From positions 1 to 33,618 of the forward strand of contig JAQXLK010000008.1 in the NCBI GenBank assembly GCA_029012085.1: 33,618 nucleotides of DNA. Reading direction: 5' to 3'. This document shows, piece by piece, positions 7,283 to 15,022 of the stretch; position 1 is the stretch's first letter, and each line of letters opens with the position of its first letter. The DNA comes from Clostridiales bacterium. Lineage in GTDB: Bacteria; Bacillota; Clostridia; Lachnospirales; Lachnospiraceae. The position numbers and the translations under genes are program-made. The notes beneath the pieces are model-generated. The model was not told where the DNA came from and did not search any database. It was given only the letters and a program-made list of their open reading frames with translations.

Positions 7283-8977
7283 TTATTTTCTTACGGTTAC
7301 TTTCTTAGAAACAGCGTTGCCAAGAGCTCCATACCCCTTATCTCTTCCAAACCGGACGTTAACCTTTACCTTCTTTCCCAGCTTGCCTATATACGAATCG
7401 GTCAAAGTATATTTCTTCCCCTTTGCATTAAAGAACTGGTCATTAATAACAACATAGGTACTGGCACCCTTTGGCGGATTCTTCTTAAGTGTCACTGTCA
7501 GCTTGTAAGTTGTCTGTGTATATGGCTTCGTATAATATCCCGAACGCCAATGACCGCTTACATCATAATATCCGCTGACCCATCGACGCGGAACCTTTAC
7601 GCTCTTGACCTTGGATACCTTAATTGACTTGATGGATGGCTTTTCCTTGTGTGCAGTATAAAAGGTTTGCTGATTGTAGTCACTCGTATAACCATTTTCC
7701 GTCACATAGGCGCGGTATTTATACTGCGTATTTGCCTTCAATCCCGTAAGTTTCAGACAATTATCATAATCGGAAGGTTTATAGGTCGACCATTTTCCAT
7801 CCTTATATACATCAACATAACTATTCTTAGTGTATACATTCAATGATGCCGCATTCTTTACTACTGTCAGTTTGCAAGAAGGCGATTCCGGTTTGCAGGA
7901 ATAAGAAAATTTCACTTCTTTTTGTCCAAAATTTTTGAAATTTGCAATCAAATATACCGACAGGGTATGGTCACCACCCTCTCTTCCAATAAGGTTTCCT
8001 TTAACAGTTGTCTTTGTCTCGCTGGTTTTCTCAACACCGCCCGAAGAAGGTGTGATATTGAATATTTCCACGCTGGAATCTCCACCGGTTACTGTAACAG
8101 TAAACGGAATATTCTTACCAACCGTACAAGGAAACTGGGCGCCACCCCAATCTATGTTCACAGTTCCCCAGTTAAATGGTGTGCTCTTAAGCTTCATGAT
8201 ATAGTCTTCTGTGCTCGCAGAAGGATTTACTATTAATAAATACGTACCTGCCGGCAAATTCCAGTTAATCGCTGTCTCTGATGAGCAATTGTCCGTATAT
8301 TCCCGATTGTCAATCGCATTATAAATATCATATGTTCCTATACCGCTGACGCTTCCTGTTATGGTAGCCGCATCTTTCAAAGTAAATGTGTAATAAACAT
8401 AGGTTTCCTGCACACCTGCCGGTCCTTTTATCTCCTGCACGCTCTCTCCTAAGGAAATAGATACCGGAGCATTTTTGTCAGTACTGATATTGTAAGCGGC
8501 CGGTGCTGTAAATTCTTCCTCCATAAAACTGTATCCCGACACTACTGTTGTACATTCTGCATCAGTATATAGTGCAAATAATACAGAAAATGTTTTGTTT
8601 GGCTGAACCGGAACTGTTGATGAAACTTTAATGCTCCTGAAATCAAGACTATCTGTATTATAACCGTCTTTTTTCTCAAAAATCACACCTTCATCCTCGG
8701 TATAGATTGTCAGTTTATATCCCTTTGCTTTATTTAATGTAGCTCGTTTAAACGCTGGGTCTTCTAAATAAACCCCAACTGTCATATCATACTTTCCATC
8801 TGCTCTGGAACTGTAATCGATATAGGAAACCGGGTTTGTCTTCGTTGATGTTTTCTTCTGACGTATGGTTGCAGCAGATACATCTCCACTCATAAACCAC
8901 AAACCAAACAGAACCGCACATATCATTACGGCAAACTTAAGTTTCTTCATTTGAAATATTATTTTGTTTTCTTCCAT
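7283..8977 (-). CDS. Secreted PPC/FN3-like surface protein
   Basis: A 564-residue exported protein. The start at 8977 has GGGAGG upstream; an internal MKKLKFAVM at residue 10 is an alternative start. The signal peptide has a KKLK n-region, a hydrophobic core and a likely cleavage after GDVSA (residue 35). Residues about 190-265 fit a bacterial pre-peptidase C-terminal (PPC) domain, ending WNLPAGTYLLIVNPSASTEDY. A fibronectin-III-like module follows (about 370-440, LTGLKANTQYKYRAYVTENG). The basic C-terminal region holds a repeated aromatic motif, WVSGYYDVSGHWRSGYY. No LPXTG or membrane anchor is visible, so it is released or wall-bound by charge. It is the first gene of a unit with the 6464 gene and is driven by the promoter at 9019-9065. 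Confidence 0.75.
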   Translation of the reverse strand: MEENKIIFQMKKLKFAVMICAVLFGLWFMSGDVSAATIRQKKTSTKTNPVSYIDYSSRADGKYDMTVGVYLEDPAFKRATLNKAKGYKLTIYTEDEGVIFEKKDGYNTDSLDFRSIKVSSTVPVQPNKTFSVLFALYTDAECTTVVSGYSFMEEEFTAPAAYNISTDKNAPVSISLGESVQEIKGPAGVQETYVYYTFTLKDAATITGSVSGIGTYDIYNAIDNREYTDNCSSETAINWNLPAGTYLLIVNPSASTEDYIMKLKSTPFNWGTVNIDWGGAQFPCTVGKNIPFTVTVTGGDSSVEIFNITPSSGGVEKTSETKTTVKGNLIGREGGDHTLSVYLIANFKNFGQKEVKFSYSCKPESPSCKLTVVKNAASLNVYTKNSYVDVYKDGKWSTYKPSDYDNCLKLTGLKANTQYKYRAYVTENGYTSDYNQQTFYTAHKEKPSIKSIKVSKVKSVKVPRRWVSGYYDVSGHWRSGYYTKPYTQTTYKLTVTLKKNPPKGASTYVVINDQFFNAKGKKYTLTDSYIGKLGKKVKVNVRFGRDKGYGALGNAVSKKVTVRK

Positions 8978-9018
8978 CTGTTTTTCCTCCCTGAAAAATA
9001 TTAATTTATATCAATACT

Positions 9019-9065
9019 ATTATAGTCTATGGTTTCATACTACACATGACCCAAAAGTATGATAT
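9019..9065 (-). promoter_or_regulatory. Promoter of the secreted-protein gene with 23-bp upstream element (copy 1)
   Basis: On the minus strand TATAAT occupies 9024-9019. Exactly 18 nt upstream is the element 9065-9043, reading ATATCATACTTT-TGG-GTCATGTG. The hexamer in the -35 position is ATGTGT, far from TTGACA, so the element probably binds an activator that replaces -35 contacts. The predicted start of transcription is about 35 nt before the ATG at 8977. Copy 2 is at 9680-9702. Confidence 0.65.
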
Positions 9066-9073
9066 TAAAAAAA

Positions 9074-9550
9074 TTATTGTTCTGTCTTCGTTGTTCTTCT
9101 TCTCTTATTAGGCAATCTGGTACGTTGTATACTCTGCACGATATACGCAATACCACCTGCAATAATCACTAAACCAAGTGCATTCCACCCGAGCAGGCTA
9201 AGAAGACCTTTTGAAGCTGAAGTGACCATTTCTCCATCTTCATCCTTGTATACATAAATTGTTTTGGAGGACGGCGGCACATAATCCTCCCATGTTGAAT
9301 ATGTATAATTTACATCTTTGACCGTATACTGCCAGGTCGCATAGTATACTGTTTTCTTTTCATAATCCCCCTCTTCATCTTCCTTGTAATACTCAGTGGA
9401 AGCCTGGGATACCAGTGTCGCCTTTACCTTATAATGTTCTTCTGCATTTTTATATTTTAAATAGTCATTATTAAAATAAAATATAGCAAAAATGCCCACA
9501 AAAATTAGTACAATTCCAAATGCTAAATCCCTTATATCACTTTTTATCAT
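9074..9550 (-). CDS. DUF3592-like two-helix membrane protein
   Basis: A 158-residue protein with a helix at about 10-26, an extracytoplasmic beta-rich domain of about 90 residues (KVKATLVSQASTEYYKEDEEGDYEKKTVYYATWQYTV), and a second helix at about 115-138. It ends in a basic cytosolic tail (RTRLPNKRRRTTKTEQ). The order and the conversion-like YxYSTW segment match DUF3592 proteins, whose function is unknown. ATG at 9550 has GAGGATAGGACAG upstream. A 29-codon frame overlaps its start (9537-9626). Its own promoter carries the same 23-bp element as the next gene. Confidence 0.7.
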   Translation of the reverse strand: MIKSDIRDLAFGIVLIFVGIFAIFYFNNDYLKYKNAEEHYKVKATLVSQASTEYYKEDEEGDYEKKTVYYATWQYTVKDVNYTYSTWEDYVPPSSKTIYVYKDEDGEMVTSASKGLLSLLGWNALGLVIIAGGIAYIVQSIQRTRLPNKRRRTTKTEQ

Positions 9551-9626
9551 ACTGTCCTATCCTCATTTTCCAATACTTGTTTAAACCTGCTACCATCGGT
9601 TTCTCCACTGTCACATCATTTTCCAT
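9537..9626 (-). CDS. Possible 29-residue leader peptide overlapping the DUF3592 start
   Basis: ATG at 9626 is preceded by AAAAGGGAGGGA and opens a 29-codon frame (MENDVTVEKPMVAGLNKYWK, then MRIGQYDKK). It stops with TGA at 9539-9537, 14 bp inside the DUF3592 gene in another frame. It lies fully within the predicted leader of that gene. A good ribosome site and the overlap suggest translational coupling. The short length and lack of a known homologue keep confidence low; it may be chance. Confidence 0.35.
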   Translation of the reverse strand: MENDVTVEKPMVAGLNKYWKMRIGQYDKK

Positions 9627-9655
9627 TCCCTCCCTTTTCTTTCATATTTCTACCT

Positions 9656-9702
9656 ATTATAAAAATTTATTTTTCTTATCACATGACACGAAAGTATGAT
9701 AT
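9656..9702 (-). promoter_or_regulatory. Promoter of the DUF3592 gene with 23-bp upstream element (copy 2)
   Basis: On the minus strand TATAAT is at 9661-9656. The element 9702-9680 reads ATATCATACTTT-CGT-GTCATGTG. It matches copy 1 at 21 of 23 positions and sits at the same 18-nt distance from the -10. The -35 position holds ATGTGA. The predicted leader is about 99 nt. Confidence 0.65.
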
Positions 9703-9718
9703 AAACGGTTTGTAATTC

Positions 9719-9764
9719 AAAAAATCCCTCTCCATAAAAGTCAGCTTCTTTTATAGAAAGGGAT
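9719..9764 (-). terminator. Terminator of the three-gene sensor operon
   Basis: Bases 9724-9740 pair with 9748-9764 at 15 of 17 positions around a 7-nt loop. Read on the minus strand the stem ends GGGAT and runs into six T. It lies after the regulator gene and the 9805-9950 palindrome, so that palindrome should be in the operon's 3' untranslated RNA. Confidence 0.8.
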
Positions 9765-9804
9765 ACCTTCTCAACAATATGCTTGTTATCTTTATCAATT
9801 CACA

Positions 9805-9950
9805 GCTTTGGTTTCAAAAAAATTGTTTTCCATAAGGGCTATTTGCGTCCGTTGGTACTTAGGCTGCGTTCTTTGCAGCCTTATGTACCATTACGCACGC
9901 AACTAAGCGAAAGCGAGCCCGGTTGGAAACAATTTTTTCGAATCCAAAGC
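9805..9950. other. 146-bp nested palindromic element, MITE-like or structured RNA
   Basis: The outer arms, 9805-9832 and 9924-9950, are imperfect inverted copies (GCTTTGG ... AATTGTTTTCCA). Inside, GGGCT (9836-9840) pairs with AGCCC (9916-9920). Within that lie a long central hairpin, 9843-9867 with 9875-9902 (TTGCGTCCGT and GGTAC-TTA-GGCTGC around the loop GTTCTTT), and a small GC-GAAA-GC hairpin at 9907-9914. It starts 31 bp after the stop of the NarL-type regulator on the minus strand and precedes that operon's terminator. No protein is encoded. The dense nested pairing is far beyond chance for AT-rich spacer DNA. I have a faint memory of similar intergenic palindromes in Lachnospiraceae but could not check it. 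Confidence 0.7.
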
Positions 9951-9981
9951 GTCCGGTTAAACAACCTAAAACACAACAATT

Positions 9982-10611
9982 CTATTCCGTACTAATCACA
10001 ATTCCACTTACCCTCGCTTCAATGGCAAGCTCTGTCCTGCTTTCACATCCGGTCTTTTCCATCATGTGGCGGATATGGCTTTTTACCGTATTTTCCGTAA
10101 TATCCAGCTTTTGTGCTATCACCGCATTGGACACTCCAGTGGTCATAATCCGTAACACTTCCAGCTCCCGTTCGGTAAACTCTCCACTGTCTGCCAGACC
10201 AATCCTGACCTTAGGCGTGCTGTCCGGATAAACCGATTCGCCCGCCATGGTTCTGTCCATCACCTCTAAAATGGTATCTTCCGATGCTTCCTTATACCAG
10301 AAGCTTTCTATGCCAATCTCCCGGGCTCTTTCCAGCCAGGAAGCCTCCGGCATGGAGGTAACGGCAATAATCTTAATATCGGGACGATTTTTCTTGATTC
10401 GGACAGCTGCATCTAAACCATTTGAACCATCCGTCATAAGAATATCCATCAGAACAAGGTCAATGGGCTTCTTTAATACAAAGGTATCGGCAAATGCCGC
10501 AGATTCCACAGCATACACCAATTCATATTTATCAGAGGATTTTAAATACATCTCAAAAAGCTGGCGGGATACGAACTGGTCATCCACAATCATCACTTTT
10601 GTTTTCATCAT
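9982..10611 (-). CDS. NarL/FixJ-family response regulator
   Basis: About 209 residues. The receiver has the acidic pair in VMIVDDQ and phospho-acceptor Asp in LVLMDILMTDG (Asp58 counting from the ATG at 10617), with Lys in WYKEAS. The C-terminal LuxR-type helix-turn-helix reads FTERELEVLRIMTTGVSNAVIAQKLDITENTVKSHIRHMMEKTG. Three ATGs are possible. The one at 10617 overlaps the kinase stop by 4 bp but has AAAGGAG directly against it. The one at 10611 has the ideal 7-nt spacing, so I use it. It is the third gene of the 7TM sensor/kinase operon and is the obvious partner of the 10614-11906 kinase. Likely targets include the twin elements at 9043 and 9680, by proximity only. Confidence 0.9.
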   Translation of the reverse strand: MMKTKVMIVDDQFVSRQLFEMYLKSSDKYELVYAVESAAFADTFVLKKPIDLVLMDILMTDGSNGLDAAVRIKKNRPDIKIIAVTSMPEASWLERAREIGIESFWYKEASEDTILEVMDRTMAGESVYPDSTPKVRIGLADSGEFTERELEVLRIMTTGVSNAVIAQKLDITENTVKSHIRHMMEKTGCESRTELAIEARVSGIVISTE

Positions 10612-10613
10612 TG

Positions 10614-11906
10614 TCATTCTCCTTTCGGAAGTTCCACCTGCAGCACAAAGCGTGGTGAACTTTCTATTGTCATAATTCCACCTGCCGTTTCTATGGTACG
10701 GCGGAGATTTTTCAGCCCGCCGGTTTCCTCGATTCTTCCATGAGGCGGAGCTCCATTGTTCGTCATTTTGGCCATGATTGAGGTGTCTCCTGACCGAATG
10801 GAGACATACAACTCATTACCGTTGGCATGTTTTACTGTATTGGTGAGGCATTCGTGAAGTGCTGCAATAAGAATATTTTTCTCTTTCTCACTTTCCGGCA
10901 GTTCACCCTCCCGCACAATTGTAACATCTACTGCCTGAGCTGCCTTTAACAACAGCCCCCAGCGGTCCTGCTGATTTACATTGTCTGCCTCATTCTTAAG
11001 TACCTCTATGGTATACCGCCACAAAAGCAGCAGTTGTTCCTGGTCACGCTCAGCCGGAGACTGTGTCAGATAGGAACGGAACGCAAGAAGCGAACGTCCT
11101 ACATTATCATGCACCTTTATCTTGGCAGTCAGTATTTCATTTTCAGCAGTAATCTGCTCCACTTCACGGCTATACAGACGCAGACGCTCATTAATTCGGG
11201 AAAGACGCTGATTTTGTTTTTCCAGCTCTCCATAAAGCTCATACTGTCTCGTAACATCATATGCAATCAGCTCTTGGATTTCTGAGTGTCCAATTGCGAG
11301 AATATTCCGATGAAAATCCCATATTTTCCCATCCTCGGTACGAACAAGCACTGTAGGTTCCGTACGAAGAATGACGCCGTTACCCATTCTCTCCCCGGTT
11401 TTCAGCTGCTTCCAAAAGTCTTCTGCATTCAATATCTCCGTATCAAACAATTCCCCACTAATCCGGTTCATCTGTATATTAACAAGCAACGGCTGTCCGT
11501 CAGCAGAAAAGAAACAGATACCATCCGGCAGTGCATCCATCCCCTCTTTAATTGCTCCCGGTGTCAGCCTGTTCTTCTTTTCACGCCAAAGCACCCAGAC
11601 AAATATGCTTTCGATTATTGCACAAAGCAGTAAAAGAAGCGCCACGAAAGCCCATGGCAGCCTTCCGATTACTTTTGCAAAATAGCAAAAGGAGCCTCCC
11701 GATATCATCTGATAATTCACATCCGTAAGTCCCTGCAGCACAAACAAAAGTGCTGTTGCCAGCACGAAAGCAGACAGTGCATACCGCAATTCCATATGCC
11801 GGGTGCAAACGGTAACCAAAATGGCTATTGCTGCCATCATCAAAATAATGGTACATATGCCATACATCCCCCGTTCCATACCGGACAGTTCATAGTATAG
11901 GATCAT
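10614..11906 (-). CDS. Membrane sensor histidine kinase, HisKA_3 type
   Basis: A 430-residue kinase. Three or four hydrophobic segments lie in residues 15-107. A PAS-like domain follows (about 118-225; DALPDGICFFSADGQPLLVN). Then comes a coiled coil and the dimerisation helix with the phospho-acceptor His266 in KVHDNVGRSLLAFRSYL. The ATPase domain has an N box (ALHECLTNTVKHAN) and a G box (ETGGLKNLRRTIE). It looks catalytically complete. It overlaps its upstream neighbour by 4 bp and its regulator by about 4 bp, so translation is probably coupled. The partner upstream lacks a kinase core, so this protein likely supplies kinase activity for both. The signal is unknown. Confidence 0.88.
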   Translation of the reverse strand: MILYYELSGMERGMYGICTIILMMAAIAILVTVCTRHMELRYALSAFVLATALLFVLQGLTDVNYQMISGGSFCYFAKVIGRLPWAFVALLLLLCAIIESIFVWVLWREKKNRLTPGAIKEGMDALPDGICFFSADGQPLLVNIQMNRISGELFDTEILNAEDFWKQLKTGERMGNGVILRTEPTVLVRTEDGKIWDFHRNILAIGHSEIQELIAYDVTRQYELYGELEKQNQRLSRINERLRLYSREVEQITAENEILTAKIKVHDNVGRSLLAFRSYLTQSPAERDQEQLLLLWRYTIEVLKNEADNVNQQDRWGLLLKAAQAVDVTIVREGELPESEKEKNILIAALHECLTNTVKHANGNELYVSIRSGDTSIMAKMTNNGAPPHGRIEETGGLKNLRRTIETAGGIMTIESSPRFVLQVELPKGE

Positions 11907-13579
11907 AAGCTCTCACCTCCTGCCGGTAACATAAAAGAAATATATTCCGTCTGCTGATCTATCTCTATGTTAAGTGTACCGCCAAGGGTCGTCATTTTTT
12001 CCTGCAGGATGGTTTCAGAAAGGATTGTTCCTGGTGCATTGATTTCCATCTGCAAAGACAATACATCTCCCCGAACGTCCATATTCACAAGTAGTGCATT
12101 GGCACCGGGGATTGCCGATTCTAAAACTGCCTCAAATAATTCATATGTAAGCAGGATGCTGTCCCCCGACAGTCTGGCTTCTCCCTGATAGGCTCCGTGG
12201 GCTTTGATTCCATACAGACGCGCATATTCTAACGATTCGGATATGGCAAGGCGAAGTTCACCGCTTTCAATCCGGTTATTCTGGTGAAAAAGCAACAGCA
12301 GATTGGAACATCGCTTGACATAAGCATTCAAAATAGAGACATATTTCATGTTCTGTATAAATTCTGATTCATTCTGCGCCGGCATATCAAGAAGTCTGCT
12401 GATTTTATCAAGCTGAGGACTGACTTTTTTAGCAATATCATCATAAAGAGCATTTTGCTGTTGAATTCTGGTTCGCTCTTCCTTCATCTTGTTTTCTGCT
12501 TCTAACATGGCATTTTCTTCCACCAGCACATTCCCTAAATCCGCAAGCATTTGATTTAAATGATTAATCTCTGAAACGTCCTTTACCCAGTAGCAGAATC
12601 CACCCTGTATCCGGTGGCTTCTAAGGGCAACACTTCCATTTTCAAGGAAAACCGCCTGATTTTCTGCTTCCCGTATCTGCTCTTCATGTACAGATATACT
12701 ATGCTGAGACTTATAATGAATGACACCCTCTTCATCCATAATCCCCGCACCAATGGAAGACGCATTCCAAAAATCACTGTAGCTGTCATTCGAGGGAAAA
12801 AGGTGGGCGATAATCAACCCCTCCATAAAGGCTGCAAACAGAAAACAGCCGATTTCCGGTACCGTCAGCATTTTCGTCAACACATTGTCAATTTTCAAAA
12901 TATAAAGCAACGTATATACAATACCAACGAAAAAAGGAATCATTGGTATCCATACCTTTTTCTGATTGCCATGCACGGCACACCGGACAAAAACAACTGC
13001 CATCACCGCCACAAATAAAACTGCCGTCCATACCAACACTCCATAATAAACCGGACCATGAATATAATTGTCATCACTCCATGTTGTAAAATCACCCGGA
13101 AAGCGAAATGCAAGCTGGTGGAAGTCATTTGTCAGCACACCGGCTACCAAAATACCAGCAGGAAGATAGAAAATATTCCACCAGTGGCTGATTGCCCGGT
13201 CATGGGGTTTGCCGATATACAACACGGAAAGGAACAGCAGAAGAGGAATAAAAATCAGTGGTACATAATACAGATACCATGCATACCGTGAGCTAAAATG
13301 TTCTTTTTGAATTAGGAATTCATACTTCATGGTTCGTATCGCCATCCATAAAATCATCATGGCAGCTACCCCCATCAGGTTACGCCGTACATGGGGCTGC
13401 AAAAGACGTCTTTTAAGCTGGCATACCCAAATAAAAATAGACACAGTAAAGAGTGCCAAAATAAGACCGTTATAGCCAAACTTTCCGCTGCCCCATAACA
13501 GCAGACGAACAACACCTGCAAGTAATACCAGCAGGATACAGATGGTATTCAATATTTTTGTTTCTTTACTGCTTCGCAA
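11903..13579 (-). CDS. 7TM sensor with degenerate kinase core (pseudokinase)
   Basis: A 558-residue protein. Residues about 8-265 hold seven or eight hydrophobic helices with a family-typical loop (GDFTTWSDDNYIHGPVYYG), as in the histidine-kinase N-terminal 7TM domain. A PAS-like segment follows (about 270-335, SSIGAGIMDEEGVIHYK), then a long coiled coil. Where the H box should be, the sequence reads QQQNALYDDIAKKVSPQLDKI, with no histidine. The C-terminal part keeps strands of an ATPase fold but has no clear N or G box. I read it as a signal-input subunit that may dimerise with the kinase at 10614. TTG at 13579 has AGGAG upstream. First gene of the operon. Confidence 0.75.
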   Translation of the reverse strand: MRSSKETKILNTICILLVLLAGVVRLLLWGSGKFGYNGLILALFTVSIFIWVCQLKRRLLQPHVRRNLMGVAAMMILWMAIRTMKYEFLIQKEHFSSRYAWYLYYVPLIFIPLLLFLSVLYIGKPHDRAISHWWNIFYLPAGILVAGVLTNDFHQLAFRFPGDFTTWSDDNYIHGPVYYGVLVWTAVLFVAVMAVVFVRCAVHGNQKKVWIPMIPFFVGIVYTLLYILKIDNVLTKMLTVPEIGCFLFAAFMEGLIIAHLFPSNDSYSDFWNASSIGAGIMDEEGVIHYKSQHSISVHEEQIREAENQAVFLENGSVALRSHRIQGGFCYWVKDVSEINHLNQMLADLGNVLVEENAMLEAENKMKEERTRIQQQNALYDDIAKKVSPQLDKISRLLDMPAQNESEFIQNMKYVSILNAYVKRCSNLLLLFHQNNRIESGELRLAISESLEYARLYGIKAHGAYQGEARLSGDSILLTYELFEAVLESAIPGANALLVNMDVRGDVLSLQMEINAPGTILSETILQEKMTTLGGTLNIEIDQQTEYISFMLPAGGESL

Positions 13580-13678
13580 AATTTATTTCTCCTCTTCCGT
13601 AACTTCTCCAACTGACTTGACTTCTGTAAATTCTTCTTAGTGAAAAGAATTTTTCATAAAAGAAATGAATGTCATTTT

Positions 13679-13735
13679 GCACAAACATCATTTGCCCTTT
13701 TTGTGCAGTATAACATGAAATAGAGACTTTGAAAA
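13679..13735 (-). promoter_or_regulatory. Candidate promoter and inverted repeat of the 7TM sensor operon
   Basis: On the minus strand, TTTTCA (13735-13730) and TATACT (13712-13707) are spaced 17 nt. Directly after the -10 lies an inverted repeat, GCACAAA at 13706-13700 and TTTGTGC at 13685-13679, with 14 nt between. It would cover the start of transcription, the usual place for a repressor, or it could form a 5' RNA hairpin. The leader would be about 120 nt. Confidence 0.45.
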
Positions 13736-13750
13736 CTGCCAATCATATAG

Positions 13751-13807
13751 AAAAAGGTGCTATCTCCTGCAAATTAACTTCTTTTTCACAGAAAATAACA
13801 CCTTTTT
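13751..13807 (-). terminator. Terminator of the second ABC exporter operon
   Basis: AAAAAGGTG-C-TAT (13751-13763) pairs with ATA-A-CACCTTTTT (13795-13807) around a 31-nt, partly pairable loop. It lies 48 bp after the last permease stop. Confidence 0.6.
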
Positions 13808-13855
13808 TACTTATAACAGAACAGATTCTTAACCAAAGCTAAAAATAAATACCCT

Positions 13856-15022
13856 CTATGCTACACGCTTTCTCTTATTCGATATGATTACCACGGTAAC
13901 CGCAAATACTACCAGAGCATATCCCACAACCAGTCCCACCTGGGTTACAATTTCACGGGTAAGCTGCGGTGTTAACTCCTTCATTGCACCAATACTATTA
14001 TTGGTTGCCACATACCAGTATGTTGGGAGGAATTTTGCCACTTTAATAATAGTTTCACTGAAAAACTCCTGTGGTACAAATACACCACCTAAGAAGCAAA
14101 GTGCGAGACTGATTACATTTACTAATCCATTCATTGCATCCTTGTTCTTTGCTATGGTTCCGGCGAAAAATCCCAAACTCAGCCCGAATAACAACAGTGC
14201 CACCATATTAATCAGAAAATATGGGAATCTATTGTCCGTAAATATGCTTCCTTTTGACAAAATTCCCGCAGCAGCTGCAACAACAGACAGCATGATAATA
14301 CCAAATACCAAAATACCACCGGCAAGTCCTGCAATTCTCTCTTGCATCGTTGTACAGCTGCACTCCATACGGTCTTTTACCCTCTGCTCATTAAATACAA
14401 TGAGGATTAATCCAATTCCATTCATACCGAGTGTAATGAACAAATATGGTACATAAGCAAAAAAGACGGTGCAAATATCATTTTGCTTTTCATTTACAAA
14501 AGAAGCAATCTTGACTTCTGTCTTTTCCTCCTGCAATTTTACAAGCTGGTCTTCTGCCTCTTCCATAGAATACCCCGCTGCCAACAGACCCTTAAGCTTT
14601 GCTGTATACATGGAAAGCTCTGACTCAAAAAACACTGCATCATAATAACCCGGCGCTTTCATATTTTCTAATTCCATGTCATCTATGTCATCCGATAAGA
14701 TACTTTCTTCAAATCCCTTTGGAATTACTAACACATAATCCAATTTTCTCCAATATAGGGCATCCGTAATCTGCTCTTTATCATATTCCATCTCCACAAG
14801 ATCATGCTGGCTGCCAAAATACTCCTCTAACGCTCTACCCAGCGTCTTCTTATCTTCATCCACTATCATGATGTCCAGCTTCGTTTCTTTCATCGAAACG
14901 TTACTGTCAGCAGCAAGATTTTTCGTCATTATCACTGCAACTGCCATAAAGATTACAAAATATAAAATCACCACACCCTTGTAAGATTTCAGCAGTTTAA
15001 AATATAATTTAAAGACTTGCAT
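13856..15022 (-). CDS. ABC-2 type exporter permease with large extracytoplasmic loop
   Basis: A 388-residue permease of the ABC2_membrane_3 type. It has one N-terminal helix (about 16-34), an extracytoplasmic domain of about 150 residues (DIMIVDEDKKTLGRALEEYFG onward), then five helices. The core includes MNGLVNVISLALCFLGGVFVPQEFF, the conserved 'GGVFVP' turn of this family. ATG at 15022 has AAGGAGGA upstream and lies 14 bp inside the preceding permease gene, so translation is coupled. It pairs with the 15009-16142 product as a heterodimer. Such exporters near NarL-type two-component genes often handle peptides, lipids or antibiotics; the substrate is not evident here. Confidence 0.85.
   Translation of the reverse strand: MQVFKLYFKLLKSYKGVVILYFVIFMAVAVIMTKNLAADSNVSMKETKLDIMIVDEDKKTLGRALEEYFGSQHDLVEMEYDKEQITDALYWRKLDYVLVIPKGFEESILSDDIDDMELENMKAPGYYDAVFFESELSMYTAKLKGLLAAGYSMEEAEDQLVKLQEEKTEVKIASFVNEKQNDICTVFFAYVPYLFITLGMNGIGLILIVFNEQRVKDRMECSCTTMQERIAGLAGGILVFGIIMLSVVAAAAGILSKGSIFTDNRFPYFLINMVALLLFGLSLGFFAGTIAKNKDAMNGLVNVISLALCFLGGVFVPQEFFSETIIKVAKFLPTYWYVATNNSIGAMKELTPQLTREIVTQVGLVVGYALVVFAVTVVIISNKRKRVA

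Noticed and set aside
12614-13018. 134-codon plus-strand frame opposite the 7TM sensor
   Set aside because: Antisense of helices of the sensor; no ribosome site.
13884-14456. 190-codon plus-strand frame opposite an ABC permease
   Set aside because: Antisense shadow of a gene with strong family signatures; Ser/Thr/Asn-rich translation without a domain.
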